Part shown: positions 27,877 to 37,420 of the stretch, piece after piece | How positions within the stretch are numbered: the stretch's first letter is position 1 | How the letters are laid out: each line of letters opens with the position of its first letter | From: Clostridia bacterium | GTDB taxonomy: Bacteria > Bacillota > Clostridia > UBA1381 > UBA9506 | Direction: 5' to 3' | Length of the DNA: 64,000 nucleotides | Assembly: GCA_017416855.1 (NCBI GenBank) | Contig: JAFQAZ010000011.1 | Location: 1 to 64,000 of the forward strand | The notes under the pieces: generated by a model | What the model saw: only the letters and a program-made list of their open reading frames with translations | Database searches by the model: none | What the model was told of the DNA's origin: nothing | Made by a program: the position numbers and the translations under genes

Positions 27877-30654
27877 ATGAGTAGAATGAAAAGAATTATT
27901 GCAATTTTATTAATGTTTGTTATGCTTTTGCCTTTATGCTTTGTCGTATCGGCTAGTGAAAACTCTGTAGATGAATCATACAGACAAAAGGTTATTGCCT
28001 TATCGGAATTAGGCCTTGTGGGAAATCCGGATTCATTTTTACAAAGTAAAGATGGAGATGTAACGAAACGCGAACTTGCAGTTTCTGTAAATGGTTTTTT
28101 ACAACTTCCTTCTGGCGATGTAACATTGTCAGATGTTCCAGAAAATGATAGTGCCTATGAAGCAATTTCTGCTTGTGTAGCCTTTGGACTGTTGCAGGCT
28201 AGTGAACAAAACTTTAAACCGAATCAGCCTGTTACTTCATTGGAAGCTGCAGAGGCGTTTGCAAATGCGCTTTGTTTTGAAGTTTTATCTGAAGGAAATA
28301 CGAAACTTCTCACGGCTTATAGAAATAAAGTGTTAAAATCTGTTTCAGGCAATGAGCGTCTTACAAAAGAGAAATATATTTCACTATTGCTTGATGTGGC
28401 CAAAATGGGAACTGCTGAAATTAATTCAATTACGATGGATACTGTAGTGGTTAATTCCGGCAAGACAGATACAATGCTCTATAAATATCGGTCTATTTAT
28501 CAAGTTGAAGGTGTTATCGAGGCTAATGGTGTAACCGGTCTTGATACTGCGGATGGCTTGCAAAATGATTATATAAAAATTGATGGTGCGCTATATCGTG
28601 TAGCAGATAGTGCAATGGGTGACTTTATAGGAAGCAGAGTAGTTGCCTTTGTTTTTGAAGGTACGGGCAATGAAACTGTATTAGCCTTATATGAAAACAA
28701 AAATGAAAAACTTATTCTCGCATCAGAAGACGTACTCAGTTCAAAAGCATATTCTGTTACATATTTAGAAGGTAATAGAACAAGAACGTTAAATTTGTCG
28801 AGATATATAAGTGTCATTTATAATGGTAAAATGGCCGGCACCCTGACGGCTGAGATGCTTCAGGCGAAAGATGGTAGCCTTACATTTATAGATAATGATG
28901 GTGATGGAACATATGATGTTGCCAAGGTTACTAAATATGTTGATTATGTTCTCTCGGGAGTTGACCGCACTCAGGAAATTCTTTATTTAGAAGGTGGCAC
29001 ACAATTAGATATCAGTGATGATGCAGGCCTTGTAAAAATTGAACTGAGCGGTGAAGAAATTACAAAGACATATTTCTATGAAATTGCCATGGTGGGTGAT
29101 GTTATCACTGTAGCCACAAGTGGGAGTGGAAAGAAATATATAAGCATTGCAATAGGTTTTGATGTTATTGAAGGTACTTTAACTGGAGTGAGTGATAATC
29201 AAGTTAAAATCAATAACAAAACATATTATATGACAGACAGTTTCTGGTCCAGTAAGCAAATATCAGGGTATTACGTTGGTGATAGTGTTAGAATTAGCCT
29301 TAATGGTCAGGGAAAAGTTTGCAAGATTGAAGCTGGTACTACCCTTGGTGAAAAAACAGGATTTTTATTGGATGTAGCTGGTAATCAAGGTCTTTCAACG
29401 GGCGGAAAATTCCGGATATTTGATGAAACCGGCAAGACTGTTGTCATAGATGGTGCCGAACGGGTGCGACATAATGGAAGCAGTCAAACACCTCGTGCTC
29501 TAGCAGAAAAGTTGCTGGGAGAAGGTTTTGCACCTCAACCTATTTATTACACTGTAAATGCTGAAGGTAAATTAAGAGAAATCAAAACTGCTGTTATCGG
29601 TGCAACAGAAGCTGCATTCTCTATGGATATTGCTTGGTCAAATGCTTATTATATGTCTGATAACAATAACACGTTTGTTGGAGACACGTTAGATCCAGAC
29701 TATGCTGATGATTTTTCTACGGACTATCCGACGACACGTATGGCAGCAGGTGTTGAGTATTCGGTAGGTACCGGTTCAAAAATGATTTATATTAACAAAA
29801 GAACATCTGATGGTAAAATTGCAGACAAAGGTATTCGTTGGATTGAAAAGAAAGACTTAAGTGAATTTTATAGCAAAGTTCAAATGTATGATATAGGAGA
29901 GAATGGTGTCGCTTCTCTAACGGTTATTGAGGATAGTAAAGAGATTAAAACCGATTATGAAATCAGTTCGTATTCTTATTTCTGTCCTGTCATCAACGTA
30001 CTTAGAGGTTATGATGCAGAAACAGATGGTGATGCACTTTACATTGATATTTGGCATCGCGGTAAAGAAAAACGTTTGACTGTTGATACGGTTATTGTAA
30101 GTCAGTGCCTGACTGGTACAGATAATCAGGATGACCAAAGCAATGTTTTGGAAACTGAAATTAATGTTCAGAACTTCGCAGATTATGTCAAGCCGGGGGA
30201 TGTATTGCAGGTTGTTATCAGAGATGACGAACTAATCGCTTTCCGTCGTATCTTTACTACGGAATCTAAACCTACCAATGCAGCAGAGGTGGATAAACGA
30301 CTTCTATATTTAGAAGATGGCTTAAACGAAAAGATTATTACATACAAGACGAACGTTCCTTTAAGTGCTCAGGCAGGTGTAGCATCTTTGGGTAGAGTTC
30401 TTGCAACTCAAGACAGCAATAGTATTTATTTCAAAACAAAGAGAAACGGGGTAGAAGTTAACCGTTATAGGCAGATTTTGAATCCAAGCATCGGTATGGT
30501 ATATAACATGAAGCGTACCAGAAATGAGATTACCGTTACAAATAGCAGCGTGTTGAACATGCAAGCAGGAGGCGAGGGGGGCTCCCTGATTTTGGTTCAT
30601 TCACGTGTAGGTAAAACAGTTGAAATTATTATTTTAGAGGGCTTTGAAAACTAA
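27877..30654 (+). CDS. Secreted protein with degenerate SLH region and repeated beta domains
   Basis: A 925-residue exported protein with a signal peptide ending near VVSAS (residue 25). Residues 35-135 look like weakened SLH repeats (KVIALSELGLVGN; AYEAISACVAFGLLQASE). From 170 on it contains beta-rich modules of one kind (VEGVIEANGVTGLDT, IEGTLTGVSDNQVKI) that occur in other clostridial S-layer proteins; no enzyme motif is visible. The frame opens at 27853, overlapping the previous stop, but ATG 27877 follows GAGGAGGTG at a good distance. As last member of the tight four-gene string it probably builds or spaces the surface complex. Confidence 0.75.
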   Translation: MSRMKRIIAILLMFVMLLPLCFVVSASENSVDESYRQKVIALSELGLVGNPDSFLQSKDGDVTKRELAVSVNGFLQLPSGDVTLSDVPENDSAYEAISACVAFGLLQASEQNFKPNQPVTSLEAAEAFANALCFEVLSEGNTKLLTAYRNKVLKSVSGNERLTKEKYISLLLDVAKMGTAEINSITMDTVVVNSGKTDTMLYKYRSIYQVEGVIEANGVTGLDTADGLQNDYIKIDGALYRVADSAMGDFIGSRVVAFVFEGTGNETVLALYENKNEKLILASEDVLSSKAYSVTYLEGNRTRTLNLSRYISVIYNGKMAGTLTAEMLQAKDGSLTFIDNDGDGTYDVAKVTKYVDYVLSGVDRTQEILYLEGGTQLDISDDAGLVKIELSGEEITKTYFYEIAMVGDVITVATSGSGKKYISIAIGFDVIEGTLTGVSDNQVKINNKTYYMTDSFWSSKQISGYYVGDSVRISLNGQGKVCKIEAGTTLGEKTGFLLDVAGNQGLSTGGKFRIFDETGKTVVIDGAERVRHNGSSQTPRALAEKLLGEGFAPQPIYYTVNAEGKLREIKTAVIGATEAAFSMDIAWSNAYYMSDNNNTFVGDTLDPDYADDFSTDYPTTRMAAGVEYSVGTGSKMIYINKRTSDGKIADKGIRWIEKKDLSEFYSKVQMYDIGENGVASLTVIEDSKEIKTDYEISSYSYFCPVINVLRGYDAETDGDALYIDIWHRGKEKRLTVDTVIVSQCLTGTDNQDDQSNVLETEINVQNFADYVKPGDVLQVVIRDDELIAFRRIFTTESKPTNAAEVDKRLLYLEDGLNEKIITYKTNVPLSAQAGVASLGRVLATQDSNSIYFKTKRNGVEVNRYRQILNPSIGMVYNMKRTRNEITVTNSSVLNMQAGGEGGSLILVHSRVGKTVEIIILEGFEN

Positions 30655-30760
30655 TAGCCAAATAACAACATTAAAAAGCTTTGCGATGAGATAAAAAAGC
30701 AAAGCACAAAATATTTAAAATGTACTTTATGTACATGACAAATTAAAGGAGTGTTTTTTT
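30655..30760 (+). promoter_or_regulatory. Leader with two small hairpins
   Basis: GCTTTGC (30678-30684) pairs with GCAAAGC (30699-30705), and ATGTAC-tttat-GTACAT spans 30720-30736. No T-tract follows either. They could modulate expression of the propeller gene at 30761 or bind a regulator. Confidence 0.35.
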
Positions 30761-33520
30761 ATGAGGAAACATCTAAGAAAGTCTTTGGCGTGTGTTCTGG
30801 CATTGGTCATGGTTCTTGGTACAGTAGGTGTAGTATCAGCAGAGACTGCGGTGTCTGCTGGAACACCTGCGAAGCAAACACAAACAATTTCGGCACGTGC
30901 TATGGGGGTTAACGGTGATTACTTGTATGCCGTTAGATATGCAAATAGCAACGGCAAAGCACAACTGGAAGTTTATCACTTATCTAATCCTAATGTGGCA
31001 GTTACATCCAGTGAGGCAACTGATTTGGAATTTTACACAACTATCTCTTCGGAAGGTATGCTCATCCATGATGGTTATCTTTATGTTGCTGCGAAGGATA
31101 GCTATACTTCAAGCACTACTAATGATAGCCAGACAACAAGCCACATGATTCGTAAGTATAGCCTTGCTGACCCTACAAAACCAGTTCTGGTAGGAAAGTA
31201 TGCCAACTTGGCAACTACGGGTGCTATCGGTAAATATGAAATAGGTACAAATGGTTTTGCTATTTATGGTAATTATCTTTTTGCTTCTACAATGTCTAGA
31301 CTTGGCGTTTATGATATTTCACAAGAAAATGTTACAACACCGGTTAAGCAGATGTTTGATTTTGGCGGTGCCTATGAAGATATTACTGTGTATGGAGACT
31401 ATGCTTTCATGACTAATGGTAATGAAGTGTGGTCAGTTAATGTAAAGACTAATGCTCCTACAACAACTTGGGCAGCAGATTTATCTAACTGTTCAACAAA
31501 ACAGGTGATTGCTACAGTCACTGGTTTTTCAAAAGCATTTGGTTGTGCGAATACGAAGTTATGCGTTGATAATGGTTGGCTTTACTTCGGTAGTTCGACG
31601 ACAAAAGCAGTATATCGTGTTAATATTGCAGATGGTGTAACAGCCAATGAAACCGTTTATACCGTTTGGCAGGGAACAGACGCAAATAACTTTGGATATG
31701 AAGTAGATGATGATGTTTTATATGTTTATGGTACTACCAATACTCTATATTACAAAAAATTAGAAGCAAACGAAAGCTTCACAAATGTTAATACCTTTGC
31801 AACAGCAACATTTACTGAAATTAATAACTCCAAAGTTGTTGATATACAGAAATCGGGTAATAAATTATTGTTAGAAAACAACTATTCTATTCATATTCTT
31901 CCCATTTCGGAAGTTAGCCTGGAAGTAAAAGCAGAAGAAAAACCGTCATTAAATCTTGAAACAGCGATTGTTCCTGATGGTCAGCCAATGGCATCAGCAG
32001 TATATAACAATATTTTGTATGTAAGCTATAGAAAGTCAAGTACCGGCGGTGTGTATATGTATGACATCACCAATCCTGCAGCACCGGTGCTGAAGAATAC
32101 AGTTGAACTTTTATCTACAAATATTATGTCTGTTGATGGACATACAGCTATGATTATTAATGATGGCTACCTTTATGCAGCATTTAGACATAGTGATACA
32201 GCGTTTTACATTGAAAAATATAAACTTGATGCGAATGGTGTTCCTCAATATGTAACGACGTATGGAGGAATTGGAAGAAGTCCGGTTGGCATGGCTGTTT
32301 CTAATGGTTATTTATATGCAAGTGCTATCAACTGGGCTAAATCTTACATTTGGTTAGATGACCAAACTGCTACTACGAGCACAAAGCTTACCTATGACCA
32401 GGCTAAACAACCGCTTAAAACCGATACAATAGCAGAAAGTGGTTCAACAAATAAAGGTCAAAGTATGTCTAATCTTAAATTAATAGCGTATGATGGTGCT
32501 GTTTACGGTGTGCCGATTTACGGAAGAACCGTAATACGTCAATTTACTTATAACAATAGTGAATTTATTGGACAGAACTTTACCACAAATCATTTATGGG
32601 GTGCTATATTAAGCGAAACAAAAGAAGCGGCTTACATGCTTTCAGAAAATGGTGAGCTTCTGGTAGCAGATTTGTCTGAAGGCGTTGAAAACATTAACAC
32701 GATTGTTAATACTGTGAAGATTCCTGGTGACCTAAATCTTGGTGATACAACTCTTACCAATTATGAAATGCAGGTGCAAGGTGATTATCTGTATCTGTCT
32801 ACCGCAAATGGTCATTTAGCTTCTACAGTTGGAGCAGCTGCTGCTAAAGGTGTTTACTTATTTGATATTACAGACAGACTAAATCCTTATTTGGTGTCAG
32901 TTTCTCAGACACCGCAGAGAAGACCCGCATGTAATATGGTGGTAGATAATAATGGTAATGTATATCTAACCAATAAAACAAACGATAGTACAGTGAAGTA
33001 TTTGCAGCCTGTTACTTTGGTAAAAGAGGTTGTAGAAAATAATGCACAGGGAATTAGTCTGCCAGCTACATTTACCGGTACCTTTGTAGGTAAGACATTA
33101 ACAGTTTTAGTTAACAATGAGCCCGTTACTCCTGTATGTCTTAACGGTACTTGGAGTTACACGTTGACAGAGGGTAGTGGTTCAGCAACAGTTAAGGTTT
33201 CGTGTGATGGAGCAACGATTGAGAAAAGTTATAATATTTTGGAAGAAACCGTTGTAGCATCATATTTGACAGGGGAAGACTTTATTTCTGCGAGTGTTAA
33301 CTTCGTTAACACAGAAAATGAGCCTATAGATATTTTATGTGCAGTTGCATGCTATAGTGAAAATGGTTTGATAGATTTAGATTGTGAAATTAAAACGGTG
33401 GGAGCTCTTGATTCAATGAGATTTTCACCCTGGATTCCGGTGCAAGAGTGTGATAGAGTAGCGATGTATGTTTGGGAAAGTGAGTCTCTAAGACCTATCA
33501 CAATGCTTTCTTTAAACTAA
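30761..33520 (+). CDS. Secreted double beta-propeller protein without SLH anchor
   Basis: A 919-residue exported protein; signal peptide to about residue 28 (LACVLALVMVLGTVGVVSA). It holds two LVIVD-type propellers, about 35-390 (ARAMGVNGDYLYAVRYA) and 395-760 (GGVYMYDITNPAAPVLK), a small beta domain near 770-825, and a C-terminal domain (830-919) that matches the sandwich domain after the propeller of the 17310 protein (VAMYVWESESLRPI). No SLH, LPXTG or lipobox is present, so it is either released or held by binding to the anchored proteins. Ribosome site AAAGGAG. Probable glycan-binding component. Confidence 0.8.
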   Translation: MRKHLRKSLACVLALVMVLGTVGVVSAETAVSAGTPAKQTQTISARAMGVNGDYLYAVRYANSNGKAQLEVYHLSNPNVAVTSSEATDLEFYTTISSEGMLIHDGYLYVAAKDSYTSSTTNDSQTTSHMIRKYSLADPTKPVLVGKYANLATTGAIGKYEIGTNGFAIYGNYLFASTMSRLGVYDISQENVTTPVKQMFDFGGAYEDITVYGDYAFMTNGNEVWSVNVKTNAPTTTWAADLSNCSTKQVIATVTGFSKAFGCANTKLCVDNGWLYFGSSTTKAVYRVNIADGVTANETVYTVWQGTDANNFGYEVDDDVLYVYGTTNTLYYKKLEANESFTNVNTFATATFTEINNSKVVDIQKSGNKLLLENNYSIHILPISEVSLEVKAEEKPSLNLETAIVPDGQPMASAVYNNILYVSYRKSSTGGVYMYDITNPAAPVLKNTVELLSTNIMSVDGHTAMIINDGYLYAAFRHSDTAFYIEKYKLDANGVPQYVTTYGGIGRSPVGMAVSNGYLYASAINWAKSYIWLDDQTATTSTKLTYDQAKQPLKTDTIAESGSTNKGQSMSNLKLIAYDGAVYGVPIYGRTVIRQFTYNNSEFIGQNFTTNHLWGAILSETKEAAYMLSENGELLVADLSEGVENINTIVNTVKIPGDLNLGDTTLTNYEMQVQGDYLYLSTANGHLASTVGAAAAKGVYLFDITDRLNPYLVSVSQTPQRRPACNMVVDNNGNVYLTNKTNDSTVKYLQPVTLVKEVVENNAQGISLPATFTGTFVGKTLTVLVNNEPVTPVCLNGTWSYTLTEGSGSATVKVSCDGATIEKSYNILEETVVASYLTGEDFISASVNFVNTENEPIDILCAVACYSENGLIDLDCEIKTVGALDSMRFSPWIPVQECDRVAMYVWESESLRPITMLSLN

Positions 33521-33535
33521 TCCTTTGATAAAAAT

Positions 33536-33575
33536 GGGCAATCTGATTGAACTTTATTGACCAATCAGATTGCCC
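33536..33575 (+). promoter_or_regulatory. Perfect 14-bp intergenic hairpin, no T-tract
   Basis: GGGCAATCTGATTG (33536-33549) pairs fully with 33562-33575 around a 12-base loop. No T run follows, so it is not a classical terminator. It may stabilise the 3' end of the secreted-protein message or reduce read-through into the lower-abundance cytosolic gene. Confidence 0.7.
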
Positions 33576-33615
33576 GGCAAGGTAGCTTTATGTCACAAAG
33601 ACAGGAGGAATATTT

Positions 33616-35541
33616 TTGGAAATATATGATGTAGAAGGGCAAAAAAAACGTTCATCGCAAATTAGACAGTTATTAATCGCTAATCACCTTTGCGACATAG
33701 ATGCTGACGGAAGACCTAATGGAAAAAGATGGCTTACGGGAGGGAATCTCCCAGATAAGGGTGGCATTACGGAGTGGTTCTATTTTTGTCAGGGACTTTG
33801 GAACGAAGACGAAAACTACGGTAATTTAACAGAAAAAATGCTGAAGTATTATGCACCATTAGACCATTTTACTACTTTTGAACCATTCTTTTGCATATTA
33901 GAACTTGTAAGAAATAAGCAAGCTTTATCTGTCGGACTCGTAAAAAAATTTGAAGGTTATGCCAAAAAATATTTGGAATGGTATATGAAATCCCAAGAAG
34001 ATTTTATTGGCGTTAATGATAATACACCATGTCTAATGGTGGCTGGTCTTGTACTCGGTGGTGAGTATTTTGGGGAACAACGTTGGATTGAAGAAGCAGA
34101 AAGTCGTCTTTTGCGACTTCAATCAATGTTGGAACGACGAGGATTTTTAAGCGAATATAATAGCCTAACTTATACACCGTTATCTTTATATGGTTTGTCA
34201 GCTATTAGCAATTATGCCAAGCATAAAGAGTGTATCCGATTATCATTAGCGTGCGAGGCTAGAATTTGGGAAGCGATTGCTGCTTTATATCAGCCATCTG
34301 TCTCGCAAACTGCTGGTCCTTATGCCAGAGCCTATCCTGTAGATAAACTGGCACAAAGCTACAATATGCGTACTTTACTTTATGTTGTTTTAGGGGACGA
34401 ATGCGGTGTAACTCCAATTAACACTATTTTTGCGGGGGACAAGGACGAAAATTTTTATTGGCACATTTCTGCAGCTCATATAGGTAGTATGCTTTATCAT
34501 TGCCCAAAAGAACTGGGCGAATCTATGCTTGTCAAAGATTTTCCCTATGTCGTTCAAGGAACAGCAGAGGGTTCTGCTTCTGCAGATAGCTTTTTGTTAC
34601 CCTTGGATGGATATGTTTATCAGGAGAATGTTCAATGCCGCAATGTATTTGAAGAATTGAATGAACAAGATGAGATTTTTGAATATGGCGCAGGTGTAAT
34701 CAATTTGTACACCTATTTTGATGAAACCTATTCAATGGGGACGGCTACTCGCGATTGGCATAATGGTGTGCAAACAGATAATTTTACTCTCTTATATGCA
34801 GATAGAAAAAAAGCCGTGAACCAATCACAAGTAGGAACTTTATTTGCGAATTATGTTGTTAATGCCTCCAACCTTATGAGAGATGATTTAGGGAGAAAAA
34901 TGGCTTTTCAAAGCGAGCGGACGGCCATGGTACTATATAGACCTAAGTGGCAAGGGGAAAAGGTTCTAGAGGCAGGACTGAACTTGATTTTTGGAAATAG
35001 TTCTTTACTAAAAAATGTGCGTATTGGCGACGCAGTTTTATCAAGAGAAAAGCTTGATGAAGAGGGTATTTTATATAGAGGTACTCAGCTTATACCGGTT
35101 TTTGTTCATACTGCGGGATTGTATATTATGCTAATTCCTCTTGTGGCACAGAAAGATTGCGAAGATGCCTTAATAGAATTTGCTAATATGGGAGAAAATG
35201 CAAAGTTAACCATTTACAATTATAAGGGTGATGGTAAAGAACGGATTTACCATAAAAAAGGTTTTTGTTGTTTAACAAATGGCTTTGTTTGTGAAGTTCG
35301 GCGAGAGAATGAATATGGCAGTTTTGATGAATTTATAAAAATCATGAAAGAGTTTTCGATTACGGATGAAATTCGGACTAATATTCATACTCGCTATGCA
35401 TTAGAGCGTGAAATTTGTTACAAAGGCAGCGATAAAACTTTAGCTTGCTGCGTGAGTCCGCTTACAGATGGTGTGAAATACATGACTGTAGACGGAAGAC
35501 AAATCAGTGAAGAGAAATTTATAGTGACAGGGGTGTGCTAA
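33616..35541 (+). CDS. Cytosolic (alpha/alpha) barrel-type lyase or hydrolase candidate
   Basis: A 641-residue protein without signal peptide or membrane segment. The first 330 residues are helical and rich in aromatic residues, like an (alpha/alpha) toroid (KRWLTGGNLPDKGGITEWFY; YSMGTATRDWHNGVQTDNFT follows later). From about 370 a beta-sandwich-like half begins. This two-part build occurs in heparinase-like and other polysaccharide lyases and in some glycoside hydrolases; I cannot assign a family. The start is a TTG (33616) seven bases after GGAGGA, with no ATG alternative nearby, suggesting low translation. It directly precedes the permease genes, so it probably degrades imported oligosaccharides. 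Confidence 0.65.
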   Translation: MEIYDVEGQKKRSSQIRQLLIANHLCDIDADGRPNGKRWLTGGNLPDKGGITEWFYFCQGLWNEDENYGNLTEKMLKYYAPLDHFTTFEPFFCILELVRNKQALSVGLVKKFEGYAKKYLEWYMKSQEDFIGVNDNTPCLMVAGLVLGGEYFGEQRWIEEAESRLLRLQSMLERRGFLSEYNSLTYTPLSLYGLSAISNYAKHKECIRLSLACEARIWEAIAALYQPSVSQTAGPYARAYPVDKLAQSYNMRTLLYVVLGDECGVTPINTIFAGDKDENFYWHISAAHIGSMLYHCPKELGESMLVKDFPYVVQGTAEGSASADSFLLPLDGYVYQENVQCRNVFEELNEQDEIFEYGAGVINLYTYFDETYSMGTATRDWHNGVQTDNFTLLYADRKKAVNQSQVGTLFANYVVNASNLMRDDLGRKMAFQSERTAMVLYRPKWQGEKVLEAGLNLIFGNSSLLKNVRIGDAVLSREKLDEEGILYRGTQLIPVFVHTAGLYIMLIPLVAQKDCEDALIEFANMGENAKLTIYNYKGDGKERIYHKKGFCCLTNGFVCEVRRENEYGSFDEFIKIMKEFSITDEIRTNIHTRYALEREICYKGSDKTLACCVSPLTDGVKYMTVDGRQISEEKFIVTGVC

Positions 35542-35545
35542 ATTA

Positions 35546-36496
35546 ATGAAACTGAATGATACTACAGCGGTAAAATTAAACCGCAAAAAGCAGTTATCCC
35601 GAGAAATATGGCAAAATCGATACCTACTTTTAATGCTATTGCCGGGACTTGCGTATTTTATTATTTTTAAATATATTCCTATGTTCGGTCTTACAATGGC
35701 ATTTCAGGATTACTCACTAAAAGAGGGTATTTTAGGTAGCCAATGGGTAGGCTTAGGACAATTTAAGAGCCTTTTTTCAGGTGCAGATTTCCCATTGGTA
35801 TTAAAGAATACCATTGTAATTAGTTTATTAAAGTTGGTATTTGGATTTCCAACGCCCGTGATTCTGGCTCTTATGTTTAATGAATTAAGAGAAGGTCCGT
35901 ATAAGAAAATTACACAAACCATCAGCTACATCCCGCATTTTTTTAGTTGGGTTGTTATGGGTGCTATGCTGACCTCATTGCTATCCCCGAGTACAGGTAT
36001 TATAAACGCTATCATCCAGATGTTCGGAATGAAACCGATTTATTTCATTGCTGATCCAAAATATTTTGTGGGTGTGTTAGTTGTGAGTGATATCTGGAAA
36101 GAAGCAGGTTGGAATTCTGTTGTGTATATAGCGGCTTTATCAGGTATCAATTATGAAATGCATGAAGCGGCTATCATTGATGGTGCAAGCAGATTGAAAC
36201 GCATTCTTTACATTAATTTGCCATCTATTTTACCTACGGTTGCTATTATGCTCATTTTGAAAATGGGCGGTGTTTTGGAAGCTGGTTTTGATCAAATTTT
36301 CAACTTATATAATGTGGCTGTTTATGATGTGGCAGATATTATTGATACATATACCTATCGAATGGGTATTGGTCAGTATCAGTATAGCTATTCAGCGGCG
36401 GCAGGTATGTTTAAGTCTGTGATAGGCTTAATTTTAGTACTTATTACAAATGGTCTTGTCAGAAAAATGTCTGACAATGAAGTTTCTGTATTTTAA
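35546..36496 (+). CDS. Sugar ABC transporter permease, LplB-like
   Basis: A 316-residue inner-membrane protein with six predicted helices. It belongs to the MalF-like group as seen in LplB: N-terminal LLMLLPGLAYFIIFKYIPM and the coupling-loop motif EAAIIDGASRLKRILYINLP (EAA loop) near residue 215. Partners are the permease at 36521 and the binding proteins at 37421 and possibly 13448. LplB/YtcP-type systems import oligosaccharides such as rhamnogalacturonan fragments in Bacillus. It starts four bases after the upstream stop. Confidence 0.92.
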   Translation: MKLNDTTAVKLNRKKQLSREIWQNRYLLLMLLPGLAYFIIFKYIPMFGLTMAFQDYSLKEGILGSQWVGLGQFKSLFSGADFPLVLKNTIVISLLKLVFGFPTPVILALMFNELREGPYKKITQTISYIPHFFSWVVMGAMLTSLLSPSTGIINAIIQMFGMKPIYFIADPKYFVGVLVVSDIWKEAGWNSVVYIAALSGINYEMHEAAIIDGASRLKRILYINLPSILPTVAIMLILKMGGVLEAGFDQIFNLYNVAVYDVADIIDTYTYRMGIGQYQYSYSAAAGMFKSVIGLILVLITNGLVRKMSDNEVSVF

Positions 36497-36520
36497 GTTG
36501 AAGGGAGGAAATGATTAGAT

Positions 36521-37390
36521 ATGATAAAACAAACTTTATCGGATCGCATTTTAAATGTATGTATCGTTTTGGTTATCTCGGTTATTAGTATTGTTTCCCT
36601 GATACCTATATGGAATGCGATTGTTGTTTCAATAACACCTTCCTATGCGCAAAGCCTATCTTTCTCTTTGCTTCCAAAAGCAATTGATTTTAATGCGTGG
36701 AAATCAATATTGTGCTCGGAATTTATGTGGAAATGTTTCCAAAATACTGTTGTGCGTACAGTTTTGGGTACAGCACTTAGCCTTGTACTCACTATTTTAA
36801 CGGCATATCCACTTTCTAAGAAACGATTGCCATTTGGATGCACTTTTAATGCATTATTGACATTTACCATGATTTTTAATGGTGGTATGATTCCTGCTTA
36901 TATTTTGGTGAAAAATTTGCATTTAATTGATACCTTATGGTCGCTCTTGTTACCGGCAGCTATTTCATCATACAATGTTGTGGTTATGCGCAGTTTCTTT
37001 GCAGGCTTACCCGATTCCTTGGAGGAATCAGCGAAACTGGACGGGGCTAACGATTTTATCATTTTGACAAAAATTGTTTTGCCGTTATCTTTGGCGAGCG
37101 TTGCAACCATATCTCTATGGATTGCCGTTATGCATTGGAACTCGTGGTTTGATGTTGTGCTATATATTAATGACAGAGAGAAATATGTTTTGCAGATGGT
37201 ACTTAAGGAATTTCAGGAGGCATCGTCTATCGATACGCTGGAACTTGGTAGTACAACAGGAACGGCTCCTACTACCGAAGCTGTTCAAAACGCCTCAACA
37301 TTATTTGTTATTATACCAATTTTAATGGTTTACCCATTCTTGCAGAAGTATTTTATGAAGGGTGTTACCGTGGGTGCGGTTAAAGGATAA
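36521..37390 (+). CDS. Sugar ABC transporter permease, YtcP-like
   Basis: A 289-residue inner-membrane protein of the MalG-like group. It has six helices, the usual N-terminal stretch IVSLIPIWNAIVVSI, and the EAA loop ESAKLDGANDFIILTKIVLP near residue 170. The end FMKGVTVGAVKG is typical of YtcP-type permeases. It pairs with the 35546 permease. No ATP-binding subunit is encoded in the window, so the pair presumably uses a shared MsmX-type ATPase encoded elsewhere. Confidence 0.93.
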   Translation: MIKQTLSDRILNVCIVLVISVISIVSLIPIWNAIVVSITPSYAQSLSFSLLPKAIDFNAWKSILCSEFMWKCFQNTVVRTVLGTALSLVLTILTAYPLSKKRLPFGCTFNALLTFTMIFNGGMIPAYILVKNLHLIDTLWSLLLPAAISSYNVVVMRSFFAGLPDSLEESAKLDGANDFIILTKIVLPLSLASVATISLWIAVMHWNSWFDVVLYINDREKYVLQMVLKEFQEASSIDTLELGSTTGTAPTTEAVQNASTLFVIIPILMVYPFLQKYFMKGVTVGAVKG

Positions 37391-37420
37391 TTAATTTTAA
37401 TTAAAAAGGAGAGAAGAAGT

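Noticed and set aside
33536-33575. Classical terminator before the lyase-like gene
   Set aside because: The stem is perfect, but no T-tract follows on either strand.
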